Below are positions 34,081-43,526 of a DNA stretch of 64,000 nt, piece by piece (within the stretch, counting starts at the first letter, position 1; each line of letters starts with the position of its first letter). The DNA lies in contig JALFGN010000065.1 in the NCBI GenBank assembly GCA_022777285.1, positions 1 through 64,000 of the forward strand, read 5' to 3'. The translations under genes and the position numbers were made by a program. A model generated the notes under the pieces. It was given only the letters and a program-made list of their open reading frames with translations, did no database searches and had not been told where the DNA came from. The DNA comes from Blautia sp. (lineage in GTDB: Bacteria; Bacillota; Clostridia; Lachnospirales; Lachnospiraceae).

Positions 34081-34142
34081 CAGTGTTATCATGCAATGAA
34101 ATGGAAACAATGGAGTTATAGAAAGAAAGGAAGTAAGAAAAA

Positions 34143-35273
34143 ATGACAAAAATTGATATTTTCTCAGGATTTCTTGGAGCAGGAAAAACCACATTGATCA
34201 AAAAATTGTTGCAGGAAGCCTACAAAGGAGAACAGGTTGTTCTGATCGAAAACGAATTTGGTGAAATCGGAATTGACGGTGGATTTTTAAAAGAAGCAGG
34301 AATTGAAATCCGTGAAATGAACTCAGGTTGTATCTGCTGTTCTCTGGTAGGAGATTTTGGCGAGGCATTGCAGGAAGTAATCAATCAGTATCATCCGGAT
34401 CGTATTGTAATTGAGCCTTCAGGAGTAGGAAAACTGTCGGATGTAATCAAAGCAGTACAGAAAATAGAGGGTGCAGTTGATATAAAACTCAACAGCTTTA
34501 CAACTGTAGTGGATGCAATGAAATGTAAAATGTATATGAAAAACTTTGGTGAGTTTTTCAGTAATCAGATTGAATACGCAGGAACAATTATTCTTAGCAG
34601 AACGGATAAAGCTTCTGAAGAAAAAGTAATGACAGCACTTGAGATTATTCGAAGTCTGAACAAAACAGCTGCTGTGATTACTACACCGATTGAAAAACTC
34701 TCCGGTGCAAAGATTCTTGACACAATGGAAAATAATCGTTCCCTTGAAAAAGAACTGATGGAAGAGGAAGTGTGTCCGGTATGTGGTGGCCATCACGACC
34801 ATGATCACGACCATGAGCACGAGCATCATCACCACCATCATGACCATGATCATGAAGAATGCGGATGCGGACATGATCACGACCATGAGCATGAACATCA
34901 CCACCACCATCATGACCATGGTCATGAAGAATGCGGATGCGGACATGATCACGACCACGACCATGAGCATGAACACCATCATCACCATCATGCAGATGAA
35001 GTGTTTACAAGCTGGGGAAAAGAAACTGCAAGAAAATATACAAAAGAAGAAATACATTCCATTCTGGATGCTCTTTCTGATCAGGAAGCGTATGGCATGA
35101 TTCTTCGCGCAAAAGGAATGGTAGAAGGAAAAGACGGACAGTGGATTTATTTTGATATGGTTCCAGGTGAGGCAGATGTTCGTGAAGGTGCACCGGAATA
35201 TACAGGAAGACTTTGTGTGATTGGATCTGGAATGAAGGAAGAGAAACTCTCTGTTTTGTTTGGTCTGGAATAA
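34143..35273 (+). CDS. CobW/ZNG-type GTPase with His-rich repeat
   Basis: A 376-residue G3E-family P-loop GTPase of the CobW/YjiA/ZNG1 metal-chaperone group. P-loop GFLGAGKTT (residues 9-17), ENEFGE switch, metal motif CICC (Cys63, Cys65, Cys66), IEPSGVG (Walker B-like) and SRTDK as guanine motif. After residue 213 comes CPVCGG and a His/Asp/Glu-rich tract of about 65 residues made of nearly three copies of a 24-residue unit ending in EECGCG. A C-terminal CobW_C-like domain follows. The tract should bind many Zn2+, Ni2+ or Co2+ ions. ATG follows AAAGGAAG. A second CobW-type gene starts 25 nt after the stop. Confidence 0.88.
   Translation: MTKIDIFSGFLGAGKTTLIKKLLQEAYKGEQVVLIENEFGEIGIDGGFLKEAGIEIREMNSGCICCSLVGDFGEALQEVINQYHPDRIVIEPSGVGKLSDVIKAVQKIEGAVDIKLNSFTTVVDAMKCKMYMKNFGEFFSNQIEYAGTIILSRTDKASEEKVMTALEIIRSLNKTAAVITTPIEKLSGAKILDTMENNRSLEKELMEEEVCPVCGGHHDHDHDHEHEHHHHHHDHDHEECGCGHDHDHEHEHHHHHHDHGHEECGCGHDHDHDHEHEHHHHHHADEVFTSWGKETARKYTKEEIHSILDALSDQEAYGMILRAKGMVEGKDGQWIYFDMVPGEADVREGAPEYTGRLCVIGSGMKEEKLSVLFGLE
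34790..35000 (+). repeat. Tandem repeat encoding the His-rich tract
   Basis: In-frame tandem copies of about 72 bp that translate to the pattern [11 protein letters not shown]6-DHxHEECGC; two full copies and one partial. Copies differ at synonymous positions and by one GAC-CAC insertion, so they have been diverging under protein-level selection. Part of the CobW-type gene. Confidence 0.85.
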
Positions 35274-35298
35274 GAGAAGTGAAGAAAGGATAAGAATT

Positions 35299-36249
35299 AT
35301 GGATGAAATAGCAATACCGATTTATCTGATGGCTGGTTTTCTGGAAAGCGGCAAAACATCATTTTTGAATTTTACGCTGGATCAGGATTATTTTCAGATT
35401 GATGAGCCGACTCTTCTGATTCTTTGTGAAGAAGGGGAAGTAGAATTGGACAAAAAGGCTCTGAAAAAAAGCAATACTTCTGTAGAGATTCTGGACAGTC
35501 CGGAAGAACTGACTCTGGAGCGTCTTGTAGCTTATGATGCGTTCTATCATCCGGGTCGTGTGATTATGGAATACAATGGCATGTGGCAGGTGAGCAAACT
35601 GGAAGAAATGCAGCTGCCGAAGGGCTGGGGTGTTGTGCAGCAGATCGTGACTGTGGATGCAAGTACATTCCAGGTTTATATGAATAATATGAAATCTCTT
35701 TTTGTGGAGATGGTGAGAAATGCCGATCTGGTATTGTTTAACCGTTGTGATATGGATATGCCGCTGGCATCTTTCCGCAGAAGTGTAAAAGTTGTAAATC
35801 AGGCGGCAGAGATTATCTTTGAAGATGAAGAAGGAGAAATTGAAGATATTTTTGCAGATGAAATGCCTTTTGATGTAAATGCTGATGTCATTGAGATCAT
35901 GGATGAAGATTATGGCATCTGGTTTATTGATGCGATGGATCATCCGGAAACTTACGAAGGAAAGAAGGTTTCTTTTACAGGAATGGTTCTGAAATCAAGA
36001 GAATTTTCAAAGAATATGTTTGTGCCTGGTCGTATGGCAATGACTTGCTGTGCAGATGATACTACATTTATCGGCTATGTATGCAAAAGTGAAAAGGCTC
36101 GTCAGCTCTCTACAGGAAAATGGGTGAAGGTCGTGGCTTCCATTGATTATGAATATATGGAATTCTATCATAAAGAAGGTCCGGTACTGACTGCCATATC
36201 CGTAGAGGAAACAGAACCTTTAAAAGAAGAACTGGTATATTTTAACTGA
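35299..36249 (+). CDS. CobW-type GTPase fused to a DUF1980-like (TIGR03943) domain
   Basis: A 316-residue protein. The N-terminal half is a CobW-like GTPase: P-loop GFLESGKTS (residues 13-21), a Walker-B-type strand RVIMEYNGMW and a guanine motif FNRCDMD. The CxCC metal motif is missing. The C-terminal 100 residues (from YEGKKVSFTGMVLKS, with MTCCADDTTFIGYVC) resemble the soluble domain of YcgQ/DUF1980 proteins, which pair with YcgR (DUF318) permeases. Fusion of the two is unusual in my reading. It lies 25 nt after the His-rich GTPase, so the two likely act together in metal handling; the metal is unknown. ATG at 35299 chosen over the upstream in-frame start. Confidence 0.7.
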   Translation: MDEIAIPIYLMAGFLESGKTSFLNFTLDQDYFQIDEPTLLILCEEGEVELDKKALKKSNTSVEILDSPEELTLERLVAYDAFYHPGRVIMEYNGMWQVSKLEEMQLPKGWGVVQQIVTVDASTFQVYMNNMKSLFVEMVRNADLVLFNRCDMDMPLASFRRSVKVVNQAAEIIFEDEEGEIEDIFADEMPFDVNADVIEIMDEDYGIWFIDAMDHPETYEGKKVSFTGMVLKSREFSKNMFVPGRMAMTCCADDTTFIGYVCKSEKARQLSTGKWVKVVASIDYEYMEFYHKEGPVLTAISVEETEPLKEELVYFN

Positions 36250-36259
36250 GGTGAACCAT

Positions 36260-36847
36260 ATGTATTTGATAGCAGGATTGGGAAATCCGGGAAAACAATA
36301 TGAGCATACCCGACACAATATGGGATTTGATACCATTGATGAACTGGCAGATCGATATCGTGTTCCGAGCTGCGGTGTGGCACATAAAGCCATGTATGGA
36401 AAAGGTATGATTGCCGGAGAAAAAGTGATTCTGGCAAAACCACTGACTTATATGAATCTCAGCGGAGATTCCATCCGGGAATTTATCAGCTATTACAAGA
36501 TGGATCCGGAAACAGAATTGATTGTGATTTATGATGACATTGATCTGGAACCGGGACAGATCCGGATTCGTAAAAAAGGAAGTGCCGGTGGACATAATGG
36601 AATAAAAAGCATTATCAATCAGATCGGAACCCAGAACTTTTACAGAATAAAAGTAGGAGTGGGGGCAAAACCAAAGGGATGGGATCTGGCAGATTATGTT
36701 CTGGGAAGATTTCCTTCAGAGGAGAGGAATCTTGTTGATGAAGCGATTAGAGAAGTTGCAAAGGCAGTGGAAGTGATATTAGATGAGGGGATTGAGGCGG
36801 CGATGAACCGTTACAATGCCAAAAAGAAAGAAACTGGTAATCCTTGA
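36260..36847 (+). CDS. pth: Peptidyl-tRNA hydrolase
   Basis: Pth releases tRNA from peptidyl-tRNAs that drop off the ribosome. The 195 residues carry the hallmark GLGNPGKQYEHTRHNMGF with catalytic His19, KPLTYMNLSG, the catalytic Asp in IYDDIDL and GSAGGHNGIKSI. The ATG at 36260 follows GAGGTG; a GTG at 36251 overlaps that site. mfd follows closely, the conserved pth-mfd order of Firmicutes. The preceding GTPase gene ends 10 nt upstream. Confidence 0.96.
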   Translation: MYLIAGLGNPGKQYEHTRHNMGFDTIDELADRYRVPSCGVAHKAMYGKGMIAGEKVILAKPLTYMNLSGDSIREFISYYKMDPETELIVIYDDIDLEPGQIRIRKKGSAGGHNGIKSIINQIGTQNFYRIKVGVGAKPKGWDLADYVLGRFPSEERNLVDEAIREVAKAVEVILDEGIEAAMNRYNAKKKETGNP

Positions 36848-36861
36848 TAAGAGGGAAGAAA

Positions 36862-39800
36862 ATGCAGGCACTGATACAACCACTTTTGAAATTAAATGAA
36901 TATGGAGAAATTCAAAGCAGACTGAAATCCAATCGGGGAGTTCTTCAGCTTTCAGGATGTATTGAATCGCAAAAAGCCCATGTGATATATGGGCTTGGAC
37001 AGGAAAAAAAGAATCGGCTGATTGTTACGGAAAATGAGCTGAAGGCAAAAGAACTGTATGAAGATATGCGTTTTTATGATCCGGATGTGATGTTATATCC
37101 GGCAAGGGATCTGATTTTCTTTCAGGCGGATATTCACGGAAATCTTCTGACAAAACAAAGGATGCGGGTAATTGCTGCACTTTTAGAGAAAAAAAATGTA
37201 ACGGTTGTTACCAGTATGAGTGGCTGTATGGAATATCTTATGCCTTTGTCAGTGATAAAAGATCATGTTCTTCATTTCAGGAACGACAGTGTGATCGATG
37301 TGGAGAAACTGAAAAAAGATCTGATTAATATGGGATTTGAATACAATGTCCAGGCAGAAGCACCGGGACAGTTTGCTGTCCGGGGAGGAATTATAGACAT
37401 TTTTCTTCTGACAGAGGAAAATCCGGTCCGTATTGAACTATGGGATGACGAAATTGATTCGATCCGAAGTTTTGATGCAGAGAGCCAGAGATCGATTGAA
37501 AATCTGGAAGAAATCCGGATTTATCCTGCGTCGGAAATGGTGTGGGATAATGAAGTTCTGGAAAAAGGTCTGAAAGCCATTGAGAAAGAAAAAGATATAT
37601 CTGTTAAACGGTTAAGGGATGCCTTTTTGACAGAAGAGGCGGCACGGTTGAAAAATACAGTGAATGAGGCAGTGAATGCCATGAAGGAATATCACGATTT
37701 TTCTTCAGCAGAGCACTTTATACGATATTTCTATAAAGAACCGGTCATATTTCCTGATTATTTTTCTGCGGAGGATAGTGTATTTTTTCTGGATGAGACC
37801 AATCGTCTTCTGGAAACAGGGGAAGCGGTCGAGCATGAATTTCGTGAGAGTATGAAAAATCGTCTGGAAAAGGGATATCTTCTGGCCGGACAGACAGATT
37901 TGCTGTGCAGCTGCAGACAGACTGTTCAAAAACTTAATCAGAAGAACTGTGTATCTGTATGCACCATAGAGCAGCAGAAGGCAGACTGGGATATAAAAGC
38001 CAGTTTCCATATGACGGCAAAATCGGTAAATCCTTATAATAACAGTTTTGAACTTCTTGTAAAAGATCTGCAGCAGTGGAAAAAAAGAGGATATCAGATG
38101 ATTCTTTTATCCAGTTCCAGAACCAGAGCAAGAAGACTGGCACAGGATTTGCAGGAAGAGGGACTTTCGGCTTTCTATTCGGAAGATATGGATCGTCAGA
38201 TTTCTCCCGGGGAAATTGTGACTGCTCATGGATATGCCAGACGTGGTTTTGAATATCCTATGATTCAATTTGTTCTCATAACGGAGAGCGATATTTTCGG
38301 AAAGGAAAAAAAGAAAAAACGGAAAAAAACTGAGTACAGCGGAAAGAAAATACAAAGTTTTTCCGAACTTTCTGTAGGAGATTATGTCGTTCATGAAAAT
38401 CATGGTCTTGGCATCTACAGGGGAATTGAAAAAGTTACTGTGGACAGAGTCGTGAAAGACTATATTAAAATTGAATATTCCGGAAAAAGTAATCTGTATA
38501 TTCTGGCTACCCAGCTGGATATGCTGCAGAAGTATGCAGGTGCAGATGCCAAAGTCACAAAGCTGAATCGGTTGGGAGGGCAGGAATGGAATAAAACAAA
38601 AACAAAAGTGCGCAGTTCTGTAAAGAATATTGCCAAAGAACTTGTAGCTCTTTATGCGGCCAGACAGTCAAAGAACGGATATCAGTATGAACCGGATACT
38701 GTATGGCAGAAGGAATTTGAGGAAATGTTTCCTTTTGAAGAAACAGAAGATCAGTTGGCAGCCATTGAAGCGACCAAACGGGATATGGAGAGTAAAAAAA
38801 TCATGGATCGTCTGGTTTGCGGAGATGTAGGATATGGTAAGACAGAAATCGCCATACGTGCTGCGTTTAAAGCAGTACAGGAGGGAAAGCAGGTGGTCTA
38901 TCTGGTTCCCACAACGATTCTTGCCCAGCAGCATTATAATACCTTTGTACAGCGGATGAAAGACTTTCCTGTTCGGGTGGATCTTCTGTGCCGGTTTAAA
39001 ACAGCTGCAGAACAGAAAAAAACAATCTCTGATTTAAAAAAAGGTCTGGTGGATATTCTGATCGGAACCCACAGAGTTTTGTCTAAAGATGTGAAATTTA
39101 AGGATCTTGGAATGCTGATCATAGATGAAGAGCAAAGATTTGGTGTTACCCATAAAGAAAAAATTAAACAGATGAAAGAGAATGTAGATGTACTTACATT
39201 GACTGCTACACCGATTCCGAGAACTCTTCATATGAGTCTGATTGGAATCCGTGATATGAGTGTTCTGGAAGAAGCACCCATGGATCGTATGCCCATTCAG
39301 ACTTATGTAATGGAATACAATGAAGAAATGGTGCGGGAAGCAATCAGCCGTGAACTGGCGAGAGGCGGACAGGTATATTATGTGTATAATCGTGTTAATG
39401 ACATTGATGAGGTGACCAATCGGATTGCCAAACTTGTGCCGGAAGCGAACATTGCTTTTGCGCATGGACAGATGCATGAGCGTGAACTGGAAAAAATCAT
39501 GTATGGATTTATTAACGGCGAGATTGATGTACTGGTTTCTACTACGATCATTGAAACAGGTCTGGACATTTCGAACGCAAACACGATGATCATCCATGAT
39601 GCGGATCAGATGGGATTGTCTCAGCTTTACCAGCTGCGGGGACGTGTGGGACGTTCCAATCGGACGGCTTATGCATTTCTTATGTATAAAAAGAATAAGA
39701 TGTTGAAAGAAGTTGCCGAAAAGAGGCTTCATGCTATTCGGGAATTTACAGATCTTGGAAGCGGATTTAAAATTGCCATGCGGGATCTGGAAATCCGTGG

Positions 39801-40431
39801 CGCAGGAAATCTTCTCGGTGCGGAACAGCATGGACATATGGAGGCAGTTGGGTATGACCTTTACTGTAAGATGCTGGACGAAGCAGTGAAGGAAGAAAAA
39901 GGAATTGTGCAGCAGGAAGATTTTGAAACAACCATTGATCTGGATGTGGATGCGTATATTCCACCTCGTTATATCCCAAATGAGTATCAGAAGCTTGATA
40001 TTTATAAACGAATTGCCGGTATTGAAAATGAAGAAGAATACGAAGATATGATGGAAGAACTGTTGGATCGTTTTGGAGAACCGCCGAAATCGGTTCAGAA
40101 TCTTCTGGCGATTGCAAATATGAAGGCACTGGCTCACAGAGTTTATGTAAAAGAGATCAAACAAAGTGGTACCGATGTAAAACTGTATTTATTTGAAAGG
40201 GCAAAAATCAATCCGGCAGGATTTCCTACAGTGCTGGAGAAAAACAGCAAAACCATGACGATGCGTATGGATGGACAGCCTTATTTTATGATTTCTCTGA
40301 AAGGACGCAGACCGAAAGAGGTATATTCGGTATTTGATATTGTACCCGGGATCCTTCATGATTTTGAGGAGCTTCTGGAAGAGGAACAAAAGGAAAGTTC
40401 ACAAAAAATCCCTTGCCCCGGGGTAGAATAA
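36862..40431 (+). CDS. mfd: Transcription-repair coupling factor Mfd
   Basis: Mfd removes RNA polymerase stalled at DNA lesions and recruits UvrA. The 1189 residues contain the UvrB-like N-terminal domains, a basic linker (KEKKKKRKKTE) before the RNA-polymerase-interacting domain (LSVGDYVVHENHGLGIYRGIE), the SF2 translocase with Walker A GDVGYGKTE, DEEQRFGV and LTATPIPRT, helicase motif VI QLRGRVGRS, and the C-terminal D7 domain. The ATG at 36862 after GAGGGA is preferred over the TTG-type frame extension at 36844. Confidence 0.97.
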   Translation: MQALIQPLLKLNEYGEIQSRLKSNRGVLQLSGCIESQKAHVIYGLGQEKKNRLIVTENELKAKELYEDMRFYDPDVMLYPARDLIFFQADIHGNLLTKQRMRVIAALLEKKNVTVVTSMSGCMEYLMPLSVIKDHVLHFRNDSVIDVEKLKKDLINMGFEYNVQAEAPGQFAVRGGIIDIFLLTEENPVRIELWDDEIDSIRSFDAESQRSIENLEEIRIYPASEMVWDNEVLEKGLKAIEKEKDISVKRLRDAFLTEEAARLKNTVNEAVNAMKEYHDFSSAEHFIRYFYKEPVIFPDYFSAEDSVFFLDETNRLLETGEAVEHEFRESMKNRLEKGYLLAGQTDLLCSCRQTVQKLNQKNCVSVCTIEQQKADWDIKASFHMTAKSVNPYNNSFELLVKDLQQWKKRGYQMILLSSSRTRARRLAQDLQEEGLSAFYSEDMDRQISPGEIVTAHGYARRGFEYPMIQFVLITESDIFGKEKKKKRKKTEYSGKKIQSFSELSVGDYVVHENHGLGIYRGIEKVTVDRVVKDYIKIEYSGKSNLYILATQLDMLQKYAGADAKVTKLNRLGGQEWNKTKTKVRSSVKNIAKELVALYAARQSKNGYQYEPDTVWQKEFEEMFPFEETEDQLAAIEATKRDMESKKIMDRLVCGDVGYGKTEIAIRAAFKAVQEGKQVVYLVPTTILAQQHYNTFVQRMKDFPVRVDLLCRFKTAAEQKKTISDLKKGLVDILIGTHRVLSKDVKFKDLGMLIIDEEQRFGVTHKEKIKQMKENVDVLTLTATPIPRTLHMSLIGIRDMSVLEEAPMDRMPIQTYVMEYNEEMVREAISRELARGGQVYYVYNRVNDIDEVTNRIAKLVPEANIAFAHGQMHERELEKIMYGFINGEIDVLVSTTIIETGLDISNANTMIIHDADQMGLSQLYQLRGRVGRSNRTAYAFLMYKKNKMLKEVAEKRLHAIREFTDLGSGFKIAMRDLEIRGAGNLLGAEQHGHMEAVGYDLYCKMLDEAVKEEKGIVQQEDFETTIDLDVDAYIPPRYIPNEYQKLDIYKRIAGIENEEEYEDMMEELLDRFGEPPKSVQNLLAIANMKALAHRVYVKEIKQSGTDVKLYLFERAKINPAGFPTVLEKNSKTMTMRMDGQPYFMISLKGRRPKEVYSVFDIVPGILHDFEELLEEEQKESSQKIPCPGVE

Positions 40432-40499
40432 AGTTTATACTATATCAGTAAATACGGTAGCGGAACCGTTAAGAAAGAGTGAAATACGGGAGGATATTT

Positions 40500-41573
40500 A
40501 TGAATAAGTTGGTGAAGACCGTATCCTGTACAGGAATGGCTGTAATACTGGCTGCTGCAGGGTTGTCAGGCTGTGGAAATACATTGGACGGAACAAAAAC
40601 AGCAGCAACAGTTGGAGAGGAAAAAATCACAGCCGGAACTGTGAATATGATGCTTCGTTTCACACAGGCACAGATGGATTCTTATTATGCCATGTTTGGA
40701 GGTTCTATTTCCGGACTCTGGAGTCAGGAAGGCGAAGATGGCAAGACTTATGCAGAAAGTACAAAGGATGATGTAAAGGAACAGATCCATGATATGGTGC
40801 TTCTGGAACAGCATGCACCGGATTATGATGTGTCTGTCAGTGAAGAAGAACACAAGAAAATTACAGAGGCTGCAAAACAGTTTATGGAAGATAATGATCC
40901 GGAGACCATAACAAAACTGGCAGTGACACAGGCAGATATTGAGAAGATTCTGGAATTGTATACGTACCAGAGCAAAATGTTTGATCCGATGACTGCAGAT
41001 GTGGATACCAATGTGGAGGATAAAGAAGCGCAACAGAGTAAAATTACTTATTGCCGGATTTCTACAGCCGCTACGACTGATGAGGATGGAAATTCCCAGG
41101 AACTGACAGAAGAGGAAAAAGCAGCAAAGAAGGAACAGGCACAGAAATTGATCGATCAGCTGAATGCACAGGAGGATCCTGCGGCAGCAGATATGGATGC
41201 ACTGGCAAAGGAAATCGATGAAAATCTTGGTGCTTATACAAATACCTTTGGTGCAAATGAGGAGAATGAAGAATCTTCCCTGGATGAAAATCTGGTCGCA
41301 GCAGCAAAAGAACTGAAGGATGGTCAGGTGGCTTCTCAGGTGATCGAAGGAGAAGATGCTTACTTTGTAGTACGTATGGACAGTACTTTTGATGAAGAAT
41401 CTACACAGAGCAAAAAAGATGAAATTGTCAGTGAAAGGAAACAGGAAGCTTACAATGATCTGCTTGAGCAGTGGGGCGAAGAGACAGAAATCAAAGTAGT
41501 AAACAGCGTATGGAAGAAAATGGAACTGACAGACATGGATAATTATACTTTTAAACAGTCTGAAGAACAGTAA
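40500..41573 (+). CDS. PrsA/SurA-like foldase lipoprotein
   Basis: A 357-residue predicted lipoprotein: signal peptide with lipobox LSGC (Cys25). The first 150 residues are SurA_N-like helical (EKITAGTVNMML), and the segment from about 190 to 320 resembles a parvulin-type PPIase with an acidic insert, followed by a helical tail. In Firmicutes a PrsA-type gene after mfd is a common order; PrsA folds exported proteins at the membrane surface. No perfectly conserved PPIase catalytic pattern could be checked by eye, so it may be a chaperone only. ATG at 40500 follows GGGAGG. Confidence 0.8.
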   Translation: MNKLVKTVSCTGMAVILAAAGLSGCGNTLDGTKTAATVGEEKITAGTVNMMLRFTQAQMDSYYAMFGGSISGLWSQEGEDGKTYAESTKDDVKEQIHDMVLLEQHAPDYDVSVSEEEHKKITEAAKQFMEDNDPETITKLAVTQADIEKILELYTYQSKMFDPMTADVDTNVEDKEAQQSKITYCRISTAATTDEDGNSQELTEEEKAAKKEQAQKLIDQLNAQEDPAAADMDALAKEIDENLGAYTNTFGANEENEESSLDENLVAAAKELKDGQVASQVIEGEDAYFVVRMDSTFDEESTQSKKDEIVSERKQEAYNDLLEQWGEETEIKVVNSVWKKMELTDMDNYTFKQSEEQ

Positions 41574-41578
41574 GAAGA

Positions 41579-41612
41579 AAATGGCACTGGAAATATTCCG
41601 GTGCCATTTTTC
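41579..41612 (+). terminator. Terminator after the PrsA-like gene
   Basis: AAATGGCACTGGAA, short loop, TTCCGGTGCCATTTTT. It ends just before the eutH ribosome site (GGAGGA). Confidence 0.75.
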
Positions 41613-41624
41613 CGGAGGATGAAA

Positions 41625-42692
41625 ATGAATCAGGTCATTATGTGGATTATGGCATTTGGAGTACTCCTGGGAGGAATCGACCGGATTCTGGGAAACCCGC
41701 GTGGGTATGGAAAAAAATTTGAAGAGGGTTTTATGCTTTTGGGACCGACCGCTTTGTCAATGGCAGGTATGATCTGTCTGGCTCCTGTACTGGTTTCGGT
41801 GTTTGAGTGGGCAGTAAGTCCGTTCTTTCATCTGATAGGAGTGGATCCGGCCATGATTGGCGGTATCCTTGCGATTGATATGGGAGGATACCAGCTTGCC
41901 TGCGGGCTTGCAGATGATCCGGGCATGGGGCAGTATGCAGGGATTATAATAGCAGCGATTTTTGGCTGTACGATTGTATTTACGATTCCCGTAGGAATGG
42001 GAATCATTGAAAAAGAAGATAAGCCATTGTTTGCAAGGGGAATCCTGATCGGACTAATGACTATGCCGGTTGCATTTGTCGCAGGAGGAATGGTCTGTAA
42101 AATGACGATTCTTCATGTGCTGCATCAGACGCTTCCGATATTGTTTCTTTCTGTGCTTTTGATGGTTGGATTATGGAAAATACCGGATCAAATGGTACGG
42201 GGATTTACCGTTTTTGCTTCCGGGATACAGATTGTGATTACGATCGGACTTATGTTGGCGGCATTTACTTATATGACAGGTATGGAAATACTTCCGGGAA
42301 TGGCGCCCATGGAAGAGGCTATGCGAGTGGTAGCTTCCATTGGAATTGTTTTGCTGGGAAGTCTTCCCATTGCGGAGTTATTTATGAGGGTTCTTCATGG
42401 TCCTCTTGTATGGATGGGAAAGAAAACGGGCATGAATCATGTGAGTATGGCAGGGCTTTTGATTGGACTGATTAGTGTGCTGCCTGCATTGTCCATGATG
42501 AAAGAGATGGATAAGAAAGGAAAGGTTGTAACTGCAGCCTGGTTTGTAAGCGCTACATCCATGTTGGCAGCACATCTGGGCTTCACAGTCAGTGAAGCGC
42601 CGGACATGCTCTCTGCTCTGTTTGCAGCAAAACTTGCAGGAGCAGCAGCTGCAGCAGCCACTGCTCTTATATGGGATATGAAAAAACAATAA
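41625..42692 (+). CDS. eutH: Ethanolamine transporter EutH family protein
   Basis: A 355-residue polytopic membrane protein (about 10-11 segments) of the EutH family. Typical stretches: GGIDRILGNPRGYGKKFEEGFMLLGPTALSMAGM near the N-terminus and GGILAIDMGGYQLACGLADD. EutH helps ethanolamine uptake at low pH or concentration. No eutBC or microcompartment genes lie next to it, so it is an orphan copy; the true substrate may differ. It converges on an AraC gene with a PocR sensor domain. ATG at 41625 has GGAGGA 6 nt upstream. Confidence 0.85.
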   Translation: MNQVIMWIMAFGVLLGGIDRILGNPRGYGKKFEEGFMLLGPTALSMAGMICLAPVLVSVFEWAVSPFFHLIGVDPAMIGGILAIDMGGYQLACGLADDPGMGQYAGIIIAAIFGCTIVFTIPVGMGIIEKEDKPLFARGILIGLMTMPVAFVAGGMVCKMTILHVLHQTLPILFLSVLLMVGLWKIPDQMVRGFTVFASGIQIVITIGLMLAAFTYMTGMEILPGMAPMEEAMRVVASIGIVLLGSLPIAELFMRVLHGPLVWMGKKTGMNHVSMAGLLIGLISVLPALSMMKEMDKKGKVVTAAWFVSATSMLAAHLGFTVSEAPDMLSALFAAKLAGAAAAAATALIWDMKKQ

Positions 42693-42704
42693 AACGGCAG
42701 AGAT

Positions 42705-43523
42705 TCAAAAGGATTTTCGATATTCTCGTGGTGTCATGTTCATGGCTTTACAAAAGGCCCGGGTAAAGTAGTTCTGATCATTATATCCGCAGCGAAAAGC
42801 AATTTCTCCAATACTTAAACTGGTAGAGCGCAGGAGATGACAGCTGTTTTCCAGACGTACCTTACTGATATAATCGTGTATGGATATGCCGTAAGTTTCT
42901 TTGAATTTCCTTGTGAGGGAAGAGCGGCTGCAGAAAAACTGTGCGCACAGATCATCAATGGTAATATGGCGATCGTATTGTTTCTGAATGTAATCGTGTA
43001 CTTCAGAAATCAATTCTTTCTGAGTCAGATGCATACGGTTTGTAAGGGTAATGTACTGGGCACAAATTTCCATGATCGTAACAAGAGAATTAATCGTATT
43101 CTGGTCACGGACAGGAATTCGGTCTATGGTATCATGCAGCACTTCCGGATCTTTTACATAAGGCAAAGACCGTTCAAAAACAAGAGAACGGGTTTCTTCC
43201 CCGGATTCCAGTGTTTGTCCCATCATCAGATAGCCTGTGAGGGTTTCAAAGTTGTAGAGCGGAGCGACTGCTTCGTACAGACCGTAATAACATTTATAAA
43301 TATGAAGACGTTCTTGTTTTCGTACTTTGTCAAAGGCCATGATATCATGATTGATGCAATGTTTTTTCCCTTCTGGAGTCTGTTGTACAAGAGAACACAG
43401 ACAGCCAAGATTCTGGGGATATGCAGCAATTTCATGAAAGAAAGTATCATAAATACTGATCCGGAATCCGGAAATCTGATATAATTCTTTTAGAATTCGT
43501 TCGATAGAGATATCCTTAGTCAT
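42705..43523 (-). CDS. AraC family regulator with PocR-type sensor domain
   Basis: A 272-residue regulator. The N-terminal 165 residues match the PocR sensor family (domain first described in PocR, the propanediol/cobalamin activator): LYQISGFRISIYD, a Cys-rich segment (NLGCLCSLVQ, GKKHCINHD), YKCYYGLYEAVAPLYNFETLTGYLMMGQ. The C-terminal 100 residues are the AraC double helix-turn-helix (ITIDDLCAQFFCSRSSLTRKFKE, SIGEIAFRCGYNDQNYFTRAFCKAMNMTPREYRKSF). It follows the NahK-like gene by 3 nt on the same strand and is convergent with eutH, so its targets may be either neighbour. Confidence 0.88.
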   Translation of the reverse strand: MTKDISIERILKELYQISGFRISIYDTFFHEIAAYPQNLGCLCSLVQQTPEGKKHCINHDIMAFDKVRKQERLHIYKCYYGLYEAVAPLYNFETLTGYLMMGQTLESGEETRSLVFERSLPYVKDPEVLHDTIDRIPVRDQNTINSLVTIMEICAQYITLTNRMHLTQKELISEVHDYIQKQYDRHITIDDLCAQFFCSRSSLTRKFKETYGISIHDYISKVRLENSCHLLRSTSLSIGEIAFRCGYNDQNYFTRAFCKAMNMTPREYRKSF

Positions 43524-43526
43524 AGT

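Noticed and set aside
34790..35000. Regular repeat that might suggest a CRISPR array
   Set aside because: The repeats are in frame, contiguous and without unique spacers; they encode the His-rich segment.
34419..35057. Minus-strand frame rich in Met and Val opposite the His-rich tract
   Set aside because: It is the antisense of the CAT/CAC/GAC repeats, which give long open frames by composition alone.
39034..40164. 376-codon open frame on the minus strand inside mfd
   Set aside because: Fully covered by mfd, a certain gene; the translation is Ile/His/Phe/Lys-rich without domains.
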